A stretch of 64,000 nt of DNA from CAG-791 sp002449595 (GTDB lineage: Bacteria; Bacillota; Clostridia; Lachnospirales; Lachnospiraceae). The stretch covers positions 26,584 to 90,583 of the forward strand of contig CAMNHV010000006.1 of assembly GCA_946539855.1 (NCBI GenBank), given 5' to 3'. Under the pieces are notes generated by a model. That model was given only the letters and a program-made list of their open reading frames with translations, did not search any database and was not told where the DNA came from. Shown in pieces: positions 35,215-44,204 of the stretch (its first letter is position 1; the number at the start of each line of letters is the position of its first letter). The position numbers and the translations under genes are program-made.

Positions 35215-36519
35215 ATGCGCGTCGCCTTTCACAACCTGGGCTGTAAGGTCAACAGCTACGAACTGGATATCGTGCGGCAGCAGTTCCTGGAAGCGGGTTA
35301 CGAAGAGGTTCCCTTCGACCAGGAAGCGGACGTCTATATCGTGAATACCTGCAGCGTGACGAACATCGCGGACAGAAAGAGCCGCCAGATGCTCCACCGC
35401 GCGAAGCGGGAGAATCCGGCCGCGGTCGTGATCGCGATGGGCTGCTATGTCGAGACGGCAAAGGACGTCCTGAGCGACGGGGCGGTCGACCTCGCGGTCG
35501 GGAACAAGGACAAGAAGAACACGCTCGCGATCCTGAGGGCGTATGAGAAGAGCGCCGTAGAAGCGGGCAGTACTGGGGAAATCGCTTCGGGTGCCGTGCT
35601 CTTAAAGCACGCCGGCAGGACCCGCGCGGACATCAAGATCCAGGACGGGTGCAACCAGTTCTGCACTTACTGCATCATTCCCTATGCGCGCGGCAGGATC
35701 GAGAGCCGGCCGCAGGACGAGATCTTAAGCGAGATCCGGCAGATCGCGGCGGACGGGATCCGGGAAGTTGTGCTCTCGGGAATTCACATCAGCTCCTATG
35801 GAAGAGACGAGGGGCGGCAGCCGGAGGACGCGCTGCCGGAGCTCCTGGACCGGATCGCGGAGATCCCGGACATCGAGCGGATCCGGATCAGTTCCGTGGA
35901 GCCCGGGATCATGACGCAGCGGTTTATTGACCGCGCGGCGCGCAATGAAAAGCTCTGCCCGCACTTCCACATGTCGCTGCAGAGCGGCTGCGACCGCACG
36001 CTGAAGCGAATGAACCGGCATTATTCGGCGGACGAGTATTACGAGAGCGTCCTTCGCCTGCGGGAGGCCTACGGGGATCCCGCGATCACGACGGACGTCA
36101 TCGTCGGATTTCCGGATGAGACGCAGCAGGATTTTGAGGCGTCAAAAGCTTTTCTTGAAAAGGTGAACTTCTACCAGATCCACGTGTTCAAGTACTCGAG
36201 GCGGAGCGGGACTCCCGCGGCGACGATGGACGGGCAGATCCCGGAGCGGGAGAAGGCGAGGCGCAGCGACATCCTTCTGGAACTCACGGCGCAGCAGGCG
36301 GCCGCGTACCGCGCAGCGAGGATCGGCAGGCAGGAAGCGATCCTTCCGGAGGACGCAGTGCTCGTGGACGGCAGGAAGTGGTTCCGCGGACACACGGAGC
36401 GCTACGTGGAATATCTCATCCCGGAGGATGCGGCGGCTTCCGGCCGGATGGTGCGGGGGACGGCGGCCTGGCTGAAGGAAGAGGGCGGACTGATGGTCCT
36501 GAAGGACCTGCAATTTTGA
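35215..36519 (+). CDS. mtaB: tRNA t6A37 methylthiotransferase MtaB
   Basis: A 434-residue radical SAM methylthiotransferase that converts t6A37 to ms2t6A37 in tRNAs reading ANN codons. It has the N-terminal UPF0004 domain with its three cluster cysteines (L-G-C-K-V-N; N-T-C-S-V-T-N; M-G-C-Y-V), the radical SAM motif C-N-Q-F-C-T-Y-C-I-I-P-Y-x-R-G and a C-terminal TRAM domain. The start codon has AGGGGAA upstream. It precedes the ireB-ruvX group by 66 bases. Confidence 0.95.
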   Translation: MRVAFHNLGCKVNSYELDIVRQQFLEAGYEEVPFDQEADVYIVNTCSVTNIADRKSRQMLHRAKRENPAAVVIAMGCYVETAKDVLSDGAVDLAVGNKDKKNTLAILRAYEKSAVEAGSTGEIASGAVLLKHAGRTRADIKIQDGCNQFCTYCIIPYARGRIESRPQDEILSEIRQIAADGIREVVLSGIHISSYGRDEGRQPEDALPELLDRIAEIPDIERIRISSVEPGIMTQRFIDRAARNEKLCPHFHMSLQSGCDRTLKRMNRHYSADEYYESVLRLREAYGDPAITTDVIVGFPDETQQDFEASKAFLEKVNFYQIHVFKYSRRSGTPAATMDGQIPEREKARRSDILLELTAQQAAAYRAARIGRQEAILPEDAVLVDGRKWFRGHTERYVEYLIPEDAAASGRMVRGTAAWLKEEGGLMVLKDLQF

Positions 36520-36585
36520 AATAGACAGCAATTGTAGTAAAATTATTAAAGCGGCGAACATCGCTTTCAGGGATAAGAGGATACG

Positions 36586-36879
36586 ATGGATAATTACGGA
36601 AATATGCAGTATCAGAGTGAAGACCTCGGCAATACCCAGTATTTTAAGGTGCAGCCGGATCAGGAGAGCGGCGTGAAGAAGGTCCTCTCCGTCGTTTATG
36701 AGGCTCTTTCCACAAAGGGTTATGATCCGGTCAACCAGATCGTCGGCTACATCATGTCCGGCGACCCGACCTACATCACGAACTACATGGGCGCGAGAAG
36801 CCTGATCATGAAGGTGGAGCGCGACGAGCTCGTCGAGGAGATCCTGGAGAGCTACATCCGGAACAACCGCTGGAAATAA
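36586..36879 (+). CDS. IreB family regulatory phosphoprotein
   Basis: A 97-residue protein of the IreB (DUF965, YrzL) family. The conserved core F-K-V-x...V-L-x-x-V-Y-x-A-L-x-x-K-G-Y-x-P-V-N-Q-I-V-G-Y-I-x-S-G-D-P-T-Y-I-T is easily seen. In Enterococcus IreB is phosphorylated on threonine by the Ser/Thr kinase IreK and tunes cephalosporin resistance; the Asn-rich N-terminus here contains one threonine in a comparable place (Asn-Thr-Gln). It is followed after three bases by ruvX, the order found across Firmicutes. Confidence 0.95.
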   Translation: MDNYGNMQYQSEDLGNTQYFKVQPDQESGVKKVLSVVYEALSTKGYDPVNQIVGYIMSGDPTYITNYMGARSLIMKVERDELVEEILESYIRNNRWK

Positions 36880-36882
36880 GCG

Positions 36883-37371
36883 ATGCGGATCATGGCGCTT
36901 GACTACGGCTCAAAGACGGTGGGCGTCGCGCTCAGCGACCCGCTGCTGATGACCGCGCAGCCGCACACGATCCTCCGGCGCGAGAGGGAGGGCGCGATTC
37001 GAAAGACGCTCTCCGAGATCGAGGAGATCGTGCGCAGAGAAGACGTGCGGCTCATCGTTGTGGGCCTGCCCCTGAATATGGACGGCACGGAGGGAGACCG
37101 CGCCGCGCTTTCGCGTGCGTTCAGGGACAAGGTGGAGCGGCGCTGCGGCGTGCCGGCGGTGATGTCGGACGAACGCCTGACGACAGTGGAGGCGGATGAG
37201 ACGATGGACAGCCTCGGTCTGCGCGGGCGGGCGGAGCGAAAGCAGTGCGTGGATATGATCGCAGCCGGAGTGATCCTCCGGGAATATATGGACAATCACC
37301 CGAAGGAACTGGAGAGACTCCGGAGAGAGTGTGAGGGAGAAAATGGAAAAGATCAATTTTATGCTGGATGA
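36883..37371 (+). CDS. ruvX: Holliday junction resolvase-like protein RuvX (YqgF)
   Basis: A 162-residue RNase H-fold nuclease involved in pre-16S rRNA maturation and possibly recombination. It opens with L-D-Y-G-S-K-T-V-G-V-A-L-S-D and has G-L-P-L-N-M-D-G-T, D-E-R-L-T-T-V-E-A and a late D-M-I-A-A; these give the acidic active-site residues. It overlaps the next gene by 29 bases. Confidence 0.96.
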   Translation: MRIMALDYGSKTVGVALSDPLLMTAQPHTILRREREGAIRKTLSEIEEIVRREDVRLIVVGLPLNMDGTEGDRAALSRAFRDKVERRCGVPAVMSDERLTTVEADETMDSLGLRGRAERKQCVDMIAAGVILREYMDNHPKELERLRRECEGENGKDQFYAG

Positions 37372-37636
37372 CGGCTCGTCAGAGGCATTTTACATACTCG
37401 ACAGGGCGAAGCTCGGCGGCACGGATTACCTTCTTGTGTCTGACCTGCTTCCGGAAGAGGCGGAAGAGAAGGCCGAGACCGAGGAAGAAGGGACGGTCCT
37501 GATTCTGAAGGACGTCGCGGATCCCGACGCTAAGGACGCGGTTTATGAGATCGTGGAGAATGACGACGAACTGTCCGCGGTATGTGCGTTATTGAAGGAT
37601 ACATTGGAAGAACTCGGTATTGCGACCGAATTCTGA
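37343..37636 (+). CDS. DUF1292 family protein (YrzB-like)
   Basis: A 97-residue acidic protein of the DUF1292 family, found downstream of ireB and ruvX in many Firmicutes. Recognisable features are the opening I-N-F-M-L-D-D-G, the Y-L-L-V-S-D strand and the acidic E-E-E stretch before T-V-L-I-L-K. The start at 37343 has GAGGGAGA upstream. No function is known. Its end lies 20 bases before the RNase J start. Confidence 0.9.
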   Translation: MEKINFMLDDGSSEAFYILDRAKLGGTDYLLVSDLLPEEAEEKAETEEEGTVLILKDVADPDAKDAVYEIVENDDELSAVCALLKDTLEELGIATEF

Positions 37637-37656
37637 CCCGCCGGATGGAGGAAATT

Positions 37657-39360
37657 TTGGCGAAACAGAAAAAAGAGAATACAGAGCATGCCGCTAAGCT
37701 GAGGATCATCCCGCTCGGGGGCCTCGAGCAGATCGGCATGAATATCACTGCCTTCGAGTACGAGGACAGTATCGTTGTGGTGGACTGCGGTCTCGCGTTC
37801 CCGGAAGACGATATGTACGGAATCGACCTGGTCATTCCGGACGTCACGTACCTCGAGGAAAACATCGACAAGGTCAAGGGCTTTGTCATCACTCACGGAC
37901 ACGAGGACCACATCGGTTCACTTCCCTACGTTCTGAAGAAGATCAACGTGCCGGTCTACGGCACGCGGCTCACGATGGGCATCATCGAGCATAAGCTGGG
38001 GGAACACGACATGCTCGGCACGACGCGCCGCAAGGTCGTGAAATTCGGGCAGACCGTCACGCTCGGCAAGTTCAAGGTGGAGTTCATCAAGACCAACCAC
38101 AGCATCGTCGACGCGGCGGCGCTCGCGATCACTTCTCCCGTAGGAACGGTTGTCCACACAGGCGACTTCAAGGTCGACTACACGCCGGTCTATGGCGACG
38201 CGATCGACCTGCAGCGCTTTGCGGAGCTTGGGAAAAAGGGCGTGCTCGCCCTCATGTGCGACTCCACGAATTCGGAGCGGCCCGGCTTCACGCAGTCGGA
38301 GAAGACGGTCGGCAAGACGATCGACCGGCTGTTCCAGGAACACAAGGACACGCGGATCATCATCGCGACGTTCGCCTCGAACGTCGACCGCGTGCAGCAG
38401 ATCATCAACTCGGCCTACAAGTACGGCAGGAAGGTCGTCGTCGAGGGCCGGAGCATGGTCAACATCATCGACACCGCGTCGAAACTCGGGTGCCTCAACG
38501 TGCCCGACAACACGCTGATCGAGGTGGACCAGCTGAAGAACTACCCGGAGCGGAACACGGTCATCATCACGACCGGCAGCCAGGGCGAGAGCATGGCGGC
38601 GCTGTCCCGCATGGCGGACAACACGCACCGCAAGATCTCGATCACGTCGGGCGACACCGTGATCTTTTCCTCGCACCCGATCCCGGGCAACGAGAAGGCG
38701 GTCACGAACGTCATCAATAAACTGCTCGTCAAGGGCGCCGACGTCATCTTCCAGGATGTGCACGTATCGGGGCACCCCAGCCAGGAGGACGTCAAGCTGA
38801 TCTATACGCTGGTGCAGCCGCGCTACGCGATCCCGGTCCACGGAGAGTACCGGCACCTGAAGGCGCAGGCAGCCCTGGCGCAGGATCTCGGCTACAACAA
38901 GAACGACATCTTCCTGCTGCAGTCCGGCGACGTGTTGGAACTTTCCGGGGAAGATGCTAAAATAAATGGTCATGTGCACGCCGGCGCGATCCTGGTCGAC
39001 GGCCTGGGCGTGGGCGACATCGGCAACTCGGTGCTGCGCGAGCGCCAGCATCTGGCGGAGGACGGCATCGTGGTCGTCAGCTTCGCGGTCGACGCCGTAA
39101 ACGGCGATCTCCTGACGCTTCCGGAGATCACGTCCCGCGGCTTCGTGTATGACAAGGATAAAGTCAGCGAGGAACTTCTCGAGGAGGCCGGTCTCGCGGT
39201 GCTCGACGTCGTCGAGAAGGCGTCCGAGAAGATGAAGGGCGGCAGGCCCGACACGGCGCGGCTCGGCAATCTCGTGAGGGATGCGCTGAGCAGCCATTTC
39301 TGGAAGAAGACGCAGCGGCGGCCGATCATCCTGCCGATGATCCTGAGTATAGAGCCGTAA
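37657..39360 (+). CDS. rnj: Ribonuclease J
   Basis: A 567-residue metallo-beta-lactamase/beta-CASP nuclease with 5'-to-3' exonuclease and endonuclease activity, central to mRNA decay in Firmicutes. The metal-binding H-G-H-E-D-H is at about residues 75-80, with later D-x-x-H-V-S-G-H and H-G-E-Y-R-H motifs. I place the start at the TTG at 37657 because GGAGG stands five bases before it; the ATG at 37645 overlaps this GGAGG and has no ribosome site of its own. It is inserted between the DUF1292 and MltG-like genes of a conserved block. Confidence 0.93.
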   Translation: MAKQKKENTEHAAKLRIIPLGGLEQIGMNITAFEYEDSIVVVDCGLAFPEDDMYGIDLVIPDVTYLEENIDKVKGFVITHGHEDHIGSLPYVLKKINVPVYGTRLTMGIIEHKLGEHDMLGTTRRKVVKFGQTVTLGKFKVEFIKTNHSIVDAAALAITSPVGTVVHTGDFKVDYTPVYGDAIDLQRFAELGKKGVLALMCDSTNSERPGFTQSEKTVGKTIDRLFQEHKDTRIIIATFASNVDRVQQIINSAYKYGRKVVVEGRSMVNIIDTASKLGCLNVPDNTLIEVDQLKNYPERNTVIITTGSQGESMAALSRMADNTHRKISITSGDTVIFSSHPIPGNEKAVTNVINKLLVKGADVIFQDVHVSGHPSQEDVKLIYTLVQPRYAIPVHGEYRHLKAQAALAQDLGYNKNDIFLLQSGDVLELSGEDAKINGHVHAGAILVDGLGVGDIGNSVLRERQHLAEDGIVVVSFAVDAVNGDLLTLPEITSRGFVYDKDKVSEELLEEAGLAVLDVVEKASEKMKGGRPDTARLGNLVRDALSSHFWKKTQRRPIILPMILSIEP

Positions 39361-39386
39361 TAGGGCGCTGATATGGTGCTGGAAGC

Positions 39387-39776
39387 ATGCTGAAGAAGGT
39401 ATCTGTTTTTGACATCATCGGAACGATGATCAAATATGTCCTGATCGTGGTGCTGATCCTTTTCTTTATAAGAAAGGCGAAGGACTTCTATCAGATGGGC
39501 TACCGCATCTTTGACCAGAAGGCAGTGGCCGCGGAAGGAGAGGGCAGGGACGTGACCGTCACGATCACGAATGGCCTTTCGTCCAGCGATCTGGCCGTGA
39601 TGCTGAAAGAGAACGGACTGATCGAGGACAGGCTCACCTTCCTGATCCAGGAGAGGCTGTCGGAATACCACAACGAGTGGAAGGCGGGGACTTATACTCT
39701 CTCGACCGAGATGACGACGGACGAGATGCTCGCGGCGATCAGCCCCAAGGAAGAGACAGAGGACGGCACGGAGTGA
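39387..39776 (+). CDS. Short membrane protein with MltG/YceG-type N-terminal subdomain only
   Basis: A 129-residue protein with one membrane segment (about residues 12-30) and an outer part that resembles the LysM-like subdomain at the start of the MltG (YceG) endolytic transglycosylase: V-T-V-T-I-x-x-G-x-S-S-x-D-L-A-V-M-L-K-E-N-G-L-I, then K-A-G-T-Y-T-L-S-x-E-M-T-T-D-E-M-L. The catalytic domain with its glutamate is absent and the reading frame ends cleanly, so it is a natural short form. It stands exactly where full-length mltG (yrrL) stands in Bacillus, between RNase J or DUF1292 and trmR. It could bind peptidoglycan without cutting it. Confidence 0.8.
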   Translation: MLKKVSVFDIIGTMIKYVLIVVLILFFIRKAKDFYQMGYRIFDQKAVAAEGEGRDVTVTITNGLSSSDLAVMLKENGLIEDRLTFLIQERLSEYHNEWKAGTYTLSTEMTTDEMLAAISPKEETEDGTE

Positions 39777-39784
39777 CGCCGCGC

Positions 39785-40540
39785 ATGTCAGAGGAAAGTT
39801 TTGCGGATATGGAGGAGCGGTTTGCGGTGTTCGCTGTGGCGATGGCACCCGGGAACCCTCCTCTTTTGCGTGCCCTGGAAGAAAAAGCGCGCGCGGACGG
39901 CGTGCCCGTCATCCGGCAGGGGACGCAGAGCCTGATCCGCTTCCTGCTGGAGCTGAAGAAGCCGCAGCGCATCCTCGAAGTCGGGACCGGCGTCGGCTTC
40001 TCCGCGCTGCTCATGCTCGACGCGCTGCACGGCGCCTGTGAGATCACGACGATCGAGAAGGATCCCGCGCGGGCGGCGGAGGCGGAGAAGAACTTCGCGG
40101 AGGCGGGCGTCGGCGAGATCTCGGTGATTGAGGAAGATTCGGCGCGGGCTGGCAGCGATGAGAACACGACGATTGAGAAGGATTCTGTGCAAGCCGACGG
40201 CAAGATCCGGCTGTTTCGAGGCGATGCGGAGGAAATTCTGCGGCAGCTCGCGGAGACGGAGCCCGGCTCCTTCGATTTCGTCTTCATGGATGCGGCGAAA
40301 GGGCAGTATATTCACTTCCTGCCTCAGATCGTGGAGCTTACGCGCGCGGGAGGCCTTCTGCTTTCTGATAACATTCTGAAGGAAGGCGAGATCCTGGAAT
40401 CCCGCTATGCCGTGACGAGGCGCGACCGCACGATCCACGCGCGGATGCGCGAGTATCTCCTCGCGCTCTGCCGCAGCGACGACTGGCGCACCGTCCTCCT
40501 CGAGGAGGGCGACGGCACGGCGCTCAGTGTGCGAACTTGA
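39785..40540 (+). CDS. trmR: tRNA 5-hydroxyuridine methyltransferase-like O-methyltransferase
   Basis: A 251-residue SAM-dependent O-methyltransferase. Motif I I-L-E-V-G-T-G-V-G-F-S-A (residues 63-74) and D-A-A-K-G-Q-Y are typical of TrmR/YrrM, which methylates 5-hydroxyuridine at position 34 of tRNA; the U32 protein next to it is the kind that makes the hydroxyl group, which supports this role. The ATG at 39785 is used; a GTG at 39773 overlapping the previous stop is possible. Residues about 111-138 are an insertion that repeats the preceding I-T-T-I-E-K-D-P-A-R-A stretch twice in altered form, beside the SAM-binding acidic residue; the family normally has one copy. Confidence 0.85.
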   Translation: MSEESFADMEERFAVFAVAMAPGNPPLLRALEEKARADGVPVIRQGTQSLIRFLLELKKPQRILEVGTGVGFSALLMLDALHGACEITTIEKDPARAAEAEKNFAEAGVGEISVIEEDSARAGSDENTTIEKDSVQADGKIRLFRGDAEEILRQLAETEPGSFDFVFMDAAKGQYIHFLPQIVELTRAGGLLLSDNILKEGEILESRYAVTRRDRTIHARMREYLLALCRSDDWRTVLLEEGDGTALSVRT

Positions 40541-40551
40541 AGAGCACCCAT

Positions 40552-40674
40552 TTCATTTACAATTATCAAATTTATAAATTTGTAAATGAATTTCCGAGAA
40601 AAACAAGCATTCCAGAGAGGTTTTGAGAGCTCTGAGTTCATTTACAATTATCAAATGTGATGAGTGTAAATGAA
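40552..40674. repeat. Twin AT-rich inverted repeats upstream of the U32 gene
   Basis: Copy 1 (40552-40590) has 11-bp arms TTCATTTACAA/TTGTAAATGAA; copy 2 (40637-40674) has 10-bp arms TTCATTTACA/TGTAAATGAA. The first 20 bases, TTCATTTACAATTATCAAAT, are identical in both. The left arms are 85 bases apart, about eight helical turns. They fill the 169-base gap between trmR and the U32 gene and each contains TACAAT, a possible -10 box. They look like operators for one regulator, or two stem-loops. Confidence 0.7.
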
Positions 40675-40709
40675 GTATTGGAATGGTACAGAGTGAGAGA
40701 TAAAGAAAT

Positions 40710-42041
40710 ATGAGAAAGAAACCGGAATTATTGTGCCCGGCGGGGTCGCTGGAAGTGCTTCGGGTCGCGGTCGATTATGGAGCAGATGCCGTCTATATCG
40801 GCGGGGATGCGTTCGGGCTGCGGGCGAAGGCCCACAATTTCTCCATGGAGGAGATGGCGGAAGGGATCGAGTATGCGCACGCGCACGGCGCGGCGGTGCA
40901 TGTGACGGCCAATATCCTTGCGCATGAGAAGGACATGAAGGATGCCGCGGGCTACTTCCGGGAGCTGGCGGAGGTGAAGCCGGACGCGATCCTGATTGCG
41001 GATCCCGGCATGTTTATGCTTGCGAAGGAGCATTGCCCCGGAATTCCGATCCATATTTCGACGCAGGCGAACAATACGAATGCGGGCACGTTCCGCTTCT
41101 GGCATGATCTGGGCGCCGCGCGCGTCGTCTGCGCGAGGGAGCTCTCTCTGGAGGAAATTCGGCAGATCCGTGAGAACACGCCGGAGGATCTGGAGATTGA
41201 GGCGTTCATTCACGGCGCGATGTGCATCTCTTATTCCGGCAGATGCCTTCTTTCCGCTTATTTCACTGGAAGAAATGCCAACCTCGGCGAGTGCACGCAC
41301 CCCTGTCGCTGGAAATACGCAGTGATGGAAGAGTCCAGGCCGGGGCAGTACCTGCCGGTCTACGAGAATGAGCGGGGGACCTTTGTCTTCAACTCGCAGG
41401 ACCTGTGCATGATCGAGCACATCCCGGAGCTCGCAGGCGCGGGAATTGACAGCTTTAAGATTGAAGGTAGAATGAAAACAGCTCTCTACGTGGCGACCGT
41501 CGCGCGGACGTACCGCCGGGCGATCGACGACTTCTTCGAGAGCGAGGAACTCTATCGCAGTCGCATGGACTGGTATCACGAGGAGATCCGCCGGTGCACG
41601 TACCGCGGATTCTCGACCGGCTTCTATTTCGGGAAGCCCGGCGCGGAGGCGATGATCTACGAGAACAGCACCTATCTGAGCGAAGCGGTCTACCTGGGCC
41701 GCGTGCAGCGCGTCACGAGCGATGCGCCGGCAGCGGAGGATGCGGACCGCGCACCTGCTGCGGCGGAGAACGCAGATGCCGCCGGCAAAGCGCCGGGCGA
41801 AACCGCTGCGTACGCCGTGATCGAGCAGAAGAACAAATTCAGTGTCGGTGATACGATCGAGATCATGAAGCGGGACGGCAGTAATATTTCCGCTGTTGTG
41901 AAAGAGATCGTGAACGAGGATGGAGAGAGACAGGAGAGTGCTCCGCATGCGAGGCAGATCCTGTACGTCCGTCTGGATAGCGTAGTGCCGGAGGCAGGAG
42001 ATCTCCTCCGGGCGATTCCGGAAAAGGAAGGACATCAGTGA
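40710..42041 (+). CDS. Peptidase U32 family protein (TrhP-like, tRNA hydroxylation)
   Basis: A 443-residue U32-family protein. The family signature is clear: F-I-H-G-A-M-C-I-S-Y-S-G-R-C-L-L-S then R-N-A-N-L-G-E-C-T-H-P-C-R-W, whose cysteines probably bind an iron-sulfur cluster. By context (next to trmR, as yrrN/yrrO in Bacillus) it fits TrhP, which uses prephenate-dependent chemistry to make 5-hydroxyuridine in tRNA; it matches the long form, one gene where Bacillus has two. A low-complexity Ala/Asp/Glu stretch (about residues 342-370) interrupts the C-terminal domain. Twin inverted repeats lie in its upstream region. Confidence 0.88.
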   Translation: MRKKPELLCPAGSLEVLRVAVDYGADAVYIGGDAFGLRAKAHNFSMEEMAEGIEYAHAHGAAVHVTANILAHEKDMKDAAGYFRELAEVKPDAILIADPGMFMLAKEHCPGIPIHISTQANNTNAGTFRFWHDLGAARVVCARELSLEEIRQIRENTPEDLEIEAFIHGAMCISYSGRCLLSAYFTGRNANLGECTHPCRWKYAVMEESRPGQYLPVYENERGTFVFNSQDLCMIEHIPELAGAGIDSFKIEGRMKTALYVATVARTYRRAIDDFFESEELYRSRMDWYHEEIRRCTYRGFSTGFYFGKPGAEAMIYENSTYLSEAVYLGRVQRVTSDAPAAEDADRAPAAAENADAAGKAPGETAAYAVIEQKNKFSVGDTIEIMKRDGSNISAVVKEIVNEDGERQESAPHARQILYVRLDSVVPEAGDLLRAIPEKEGHQ

Positions 42042-44158
42042 GTATGACAGACAGGAAGATCAGCGTTGAGGAGATGTTCGGTGAGAATGTTTTCACCGTG
42101 AGCAAGATGAAGGAGCGCCTGCCGAAGAGCGTCTTCAAGACCGTGCTCCGCATCATGGACCAAGGCGGCGAGCTGTCCCTCGCGGACGCCGACGTCGTCG
42201 CGAAGGCGATGAAGGACTGGGCGGTCGAGAACGGCGCGACACACTACACCCACTGGTTCCAGCCCCTCACGGGCATCACGGCGGAAAAGCACGATTCCTT
42301 CATCACGAGCCCCAATGACGAAGGGCACCTGATGATGGATTTCTCGGGCAAGCAGCTCATCAAGGGCGAGCCCGACGCCTCCTCCTTCCCGTCCGGCGGC
42401 CTCAGGGCGACCTTTGAGGCGCGCGGCTACACGGCATGGGACATCACGTCCCTCGCGTTCCTGAAGGAGTCCGGCACCGGCAAGACGCTTTGCATTCCGA
42501 CGGCGTTCTACTCCTACACCGGAGAGACGCTCGACAAGAAGACGCCGCTCCTTCGCTCCATGGAGGCGGTCAGCGCGCAGGGCCTGCGCATCGTCCGCCT
42601 GTTCGGCAACACGGAGGCGACCAAGGTCATTCCGTTCGTCGGCGCGGAGCAGGAGTACTTCCTCGTCGATAAAGACAATTACATGCAGCGCGCGGACCTG
42701 AAATTCGCGGGCAGGACGCTGTTCGGCGCCGCGGCCCCGAAGGGCCAGGAGATGGACGACCACTACTTCGGCGTCATCCGCGAGCGCGTCGGCGCCTTCA
42801 TGAAAGAAGTCAACGAAGAACTCTGGAAGCTCGGCGTGCCGGCGAAGACCCAGCACAACGAGGTGGCCCCCGGCCAGCACGAACTCGCGCCGATCTTCGA
42901 GAACGCGAACATGGCGGTCGACCACAACCAGCTCGTGATGGAGACCATGAAGCGCGTCGCGATCCACCACGACATGCGCTGCCTGCTTCATGAAAAGCCG
43001 TATGCCCACGTCAACGGCTCGGGCAAGCACAACAACTGGTCCCTGCGGACGGACGACGGCGTCAACCTGATGAAGCCCGGCGAGTCGCCGGAGCGGAACA
43101 TCCAGTTCCTGCTCGTGCTCGCCTGCGTCCTGAAGGCAGTGGACACGCACGCAGACCTGCTGCGCCAGAGCATCGCTGTCGTCGGCAACGACCTCCGTCT
43201 GGGAGAAAATGAAGCACCGCCGGCAATCGTGTCTGTCTTCCTAGGAAAGCAGCTCGAGGACGTCGTCCGGCAGCTCGTCGAGACCGGCACCGCCGACCGC
43301 CACATCGAGGGCGGCGTGCTGGAGACCGGCATCAAGACGATGGCGAACATCACGAAGGACGCGACGGACCGCAACAGGACTTCCCCGTTTGCCTTCACCG
43401 GCAACCGTTTCGAATTCCGTATGGTCGGCGCCTCCGACTCTGTCGCAGGTTCGACGACCGTGCTCAATACCATCGTGGCGGAAGCGTTCTGCGACGCCGC
43501 GGACATTCTCGAGAACGCGGAGAACTTTGACATCGCGGTCCACGACCTGATCAAGGAATACATGACGAAGCACCGCCGCATCATCTTCAACGGCAACGCC
43601 TACGCGCCAGAGTGGCAGGAAGAGGCGGCGAGGAGAGGCCTGCCCAACATCACGAACATGCTGGACGCCGCCCCGGCCCTCACGTCGGACCGCTCCGTTG
43701 AGCTGTTTGAGAAGTTCGGCATCTTCACGAGATCCGAACTGGAATCCCGCGAGGAGATCGTCTACGAGACTTACGCCAAATCGATCAACATCGAGGCGAG
43801 AACGATGATCGACATGGCGGGCAAGCAGATCATCCCGGGCTGCATGCGTTACGAGAGAGACCTCGCGCAGACCGTCATCGCGGTCAAGGAGGCGGGCGCC
43901 GACAACACGACGGAGCGCCGCCGGCTGCAGCAGGTCGCGGGTTACATCAACGACGCACAGCGCGCCCTCGAGAGACTGATGAAGGACACGCCCCGCGCCG
44001 CGAAGATGGACGAGGGCAGGAAAAAGGCGTATTTTTATAAAGACACCATCCTTCCGGAGATGGCCAGGCTGCGCAAAGCCTGCGACGAGCTTGAACTGCT
44101 GGTCGACAAGCGCATGTGGCCGTTCCCGACGTACGAGGAATTGATGTTCGAAATTTAA
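42038..44158 (+). CDS. glnN: Type III glutamine synthetase
   Basis: A 706-residue GSIII enzyme that makes glutamine from glutamate, ammonia and ATP; it is the large form found in Bacteroides, Clostridia and cyanobacteria. Motifs include E-K-H-D-S-F, the V-G-A-E-Q-E-Y-F glutamate-binding strand, H-N-E-V-A-P-G-Q-H-E, the ATP loop G-S-G-K-H-N-N-W-S and the late N-R-x-x-F-R-M-V-G. The reading frame begins at a GTG that overlaps the U32 stop (GTGA); an ATG two codons later is an alternative. AAGGAAGGA lies just upstream. It is the main visible ammonium-assimilation enzyme of the window. Confidence 0.96.
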   Translation: MSMTDRKISVEEMFGENVFTVSKMKERLPKSVFKTVLRIMDQGGELSLADADVVAKAMKDWAVENGATHYTHWFQPLTGITAEKHDSFITSPNDEGHLMMDFSGKQLIKGEPDASSFPSGGLRATFEARGYTAWDITSLAFLKESGTGKTLCIPTAFYSYTGETLDKKTPLLRSMEAVSAQGLRIVRLFGNTEATKVIPFVGAEQEYFLVDKDNYMQRADLKFAGRTLFGAAAPKGQEMDDHYFGVIRERVGAFMKEVNEELWKLGVPAKTQHNEVAPGQHELAPIFENANMAVDHNQLVMETMKRVAIHHDMRCLLHEKPYAHVNGSGKHNNWSLRTDDGVNLMKPGESPERNIQFLLVLACVLKAVDTHADLLRQSIAVVGNDLRLGENEAPPAIVSVFLGKQLEDVVRQLVETGTADRHIEGGVLETGIKTMANITKDATDRNRTSPFAFTGNRFEFRMVGASDSVAGSTTVLNTIVAEAFCDAADILENAENFDIAVHDLIKEYMTKHRRIIFNGNAYAPEWQEEAARRGLPNITNMLDAAPALTSDRSVELFEKFGIFTRSELESREEIVYETYAKSINIEARTMIDMAGKQIIPGCMRYERDLAQTVIAVKEAGADNTTERRRLQQVAGYINDAQRALERLMKDTPRAAKMDEGRKKAYFYKDTILPEMARLRKACDELELLVDKRMWPFPTYEELMFEI

Positions 44159-44204
44159 GGCTTTAAATAAAACAGTAATTAACAAGCAGTGAAAGGAATA
44201 CCAA

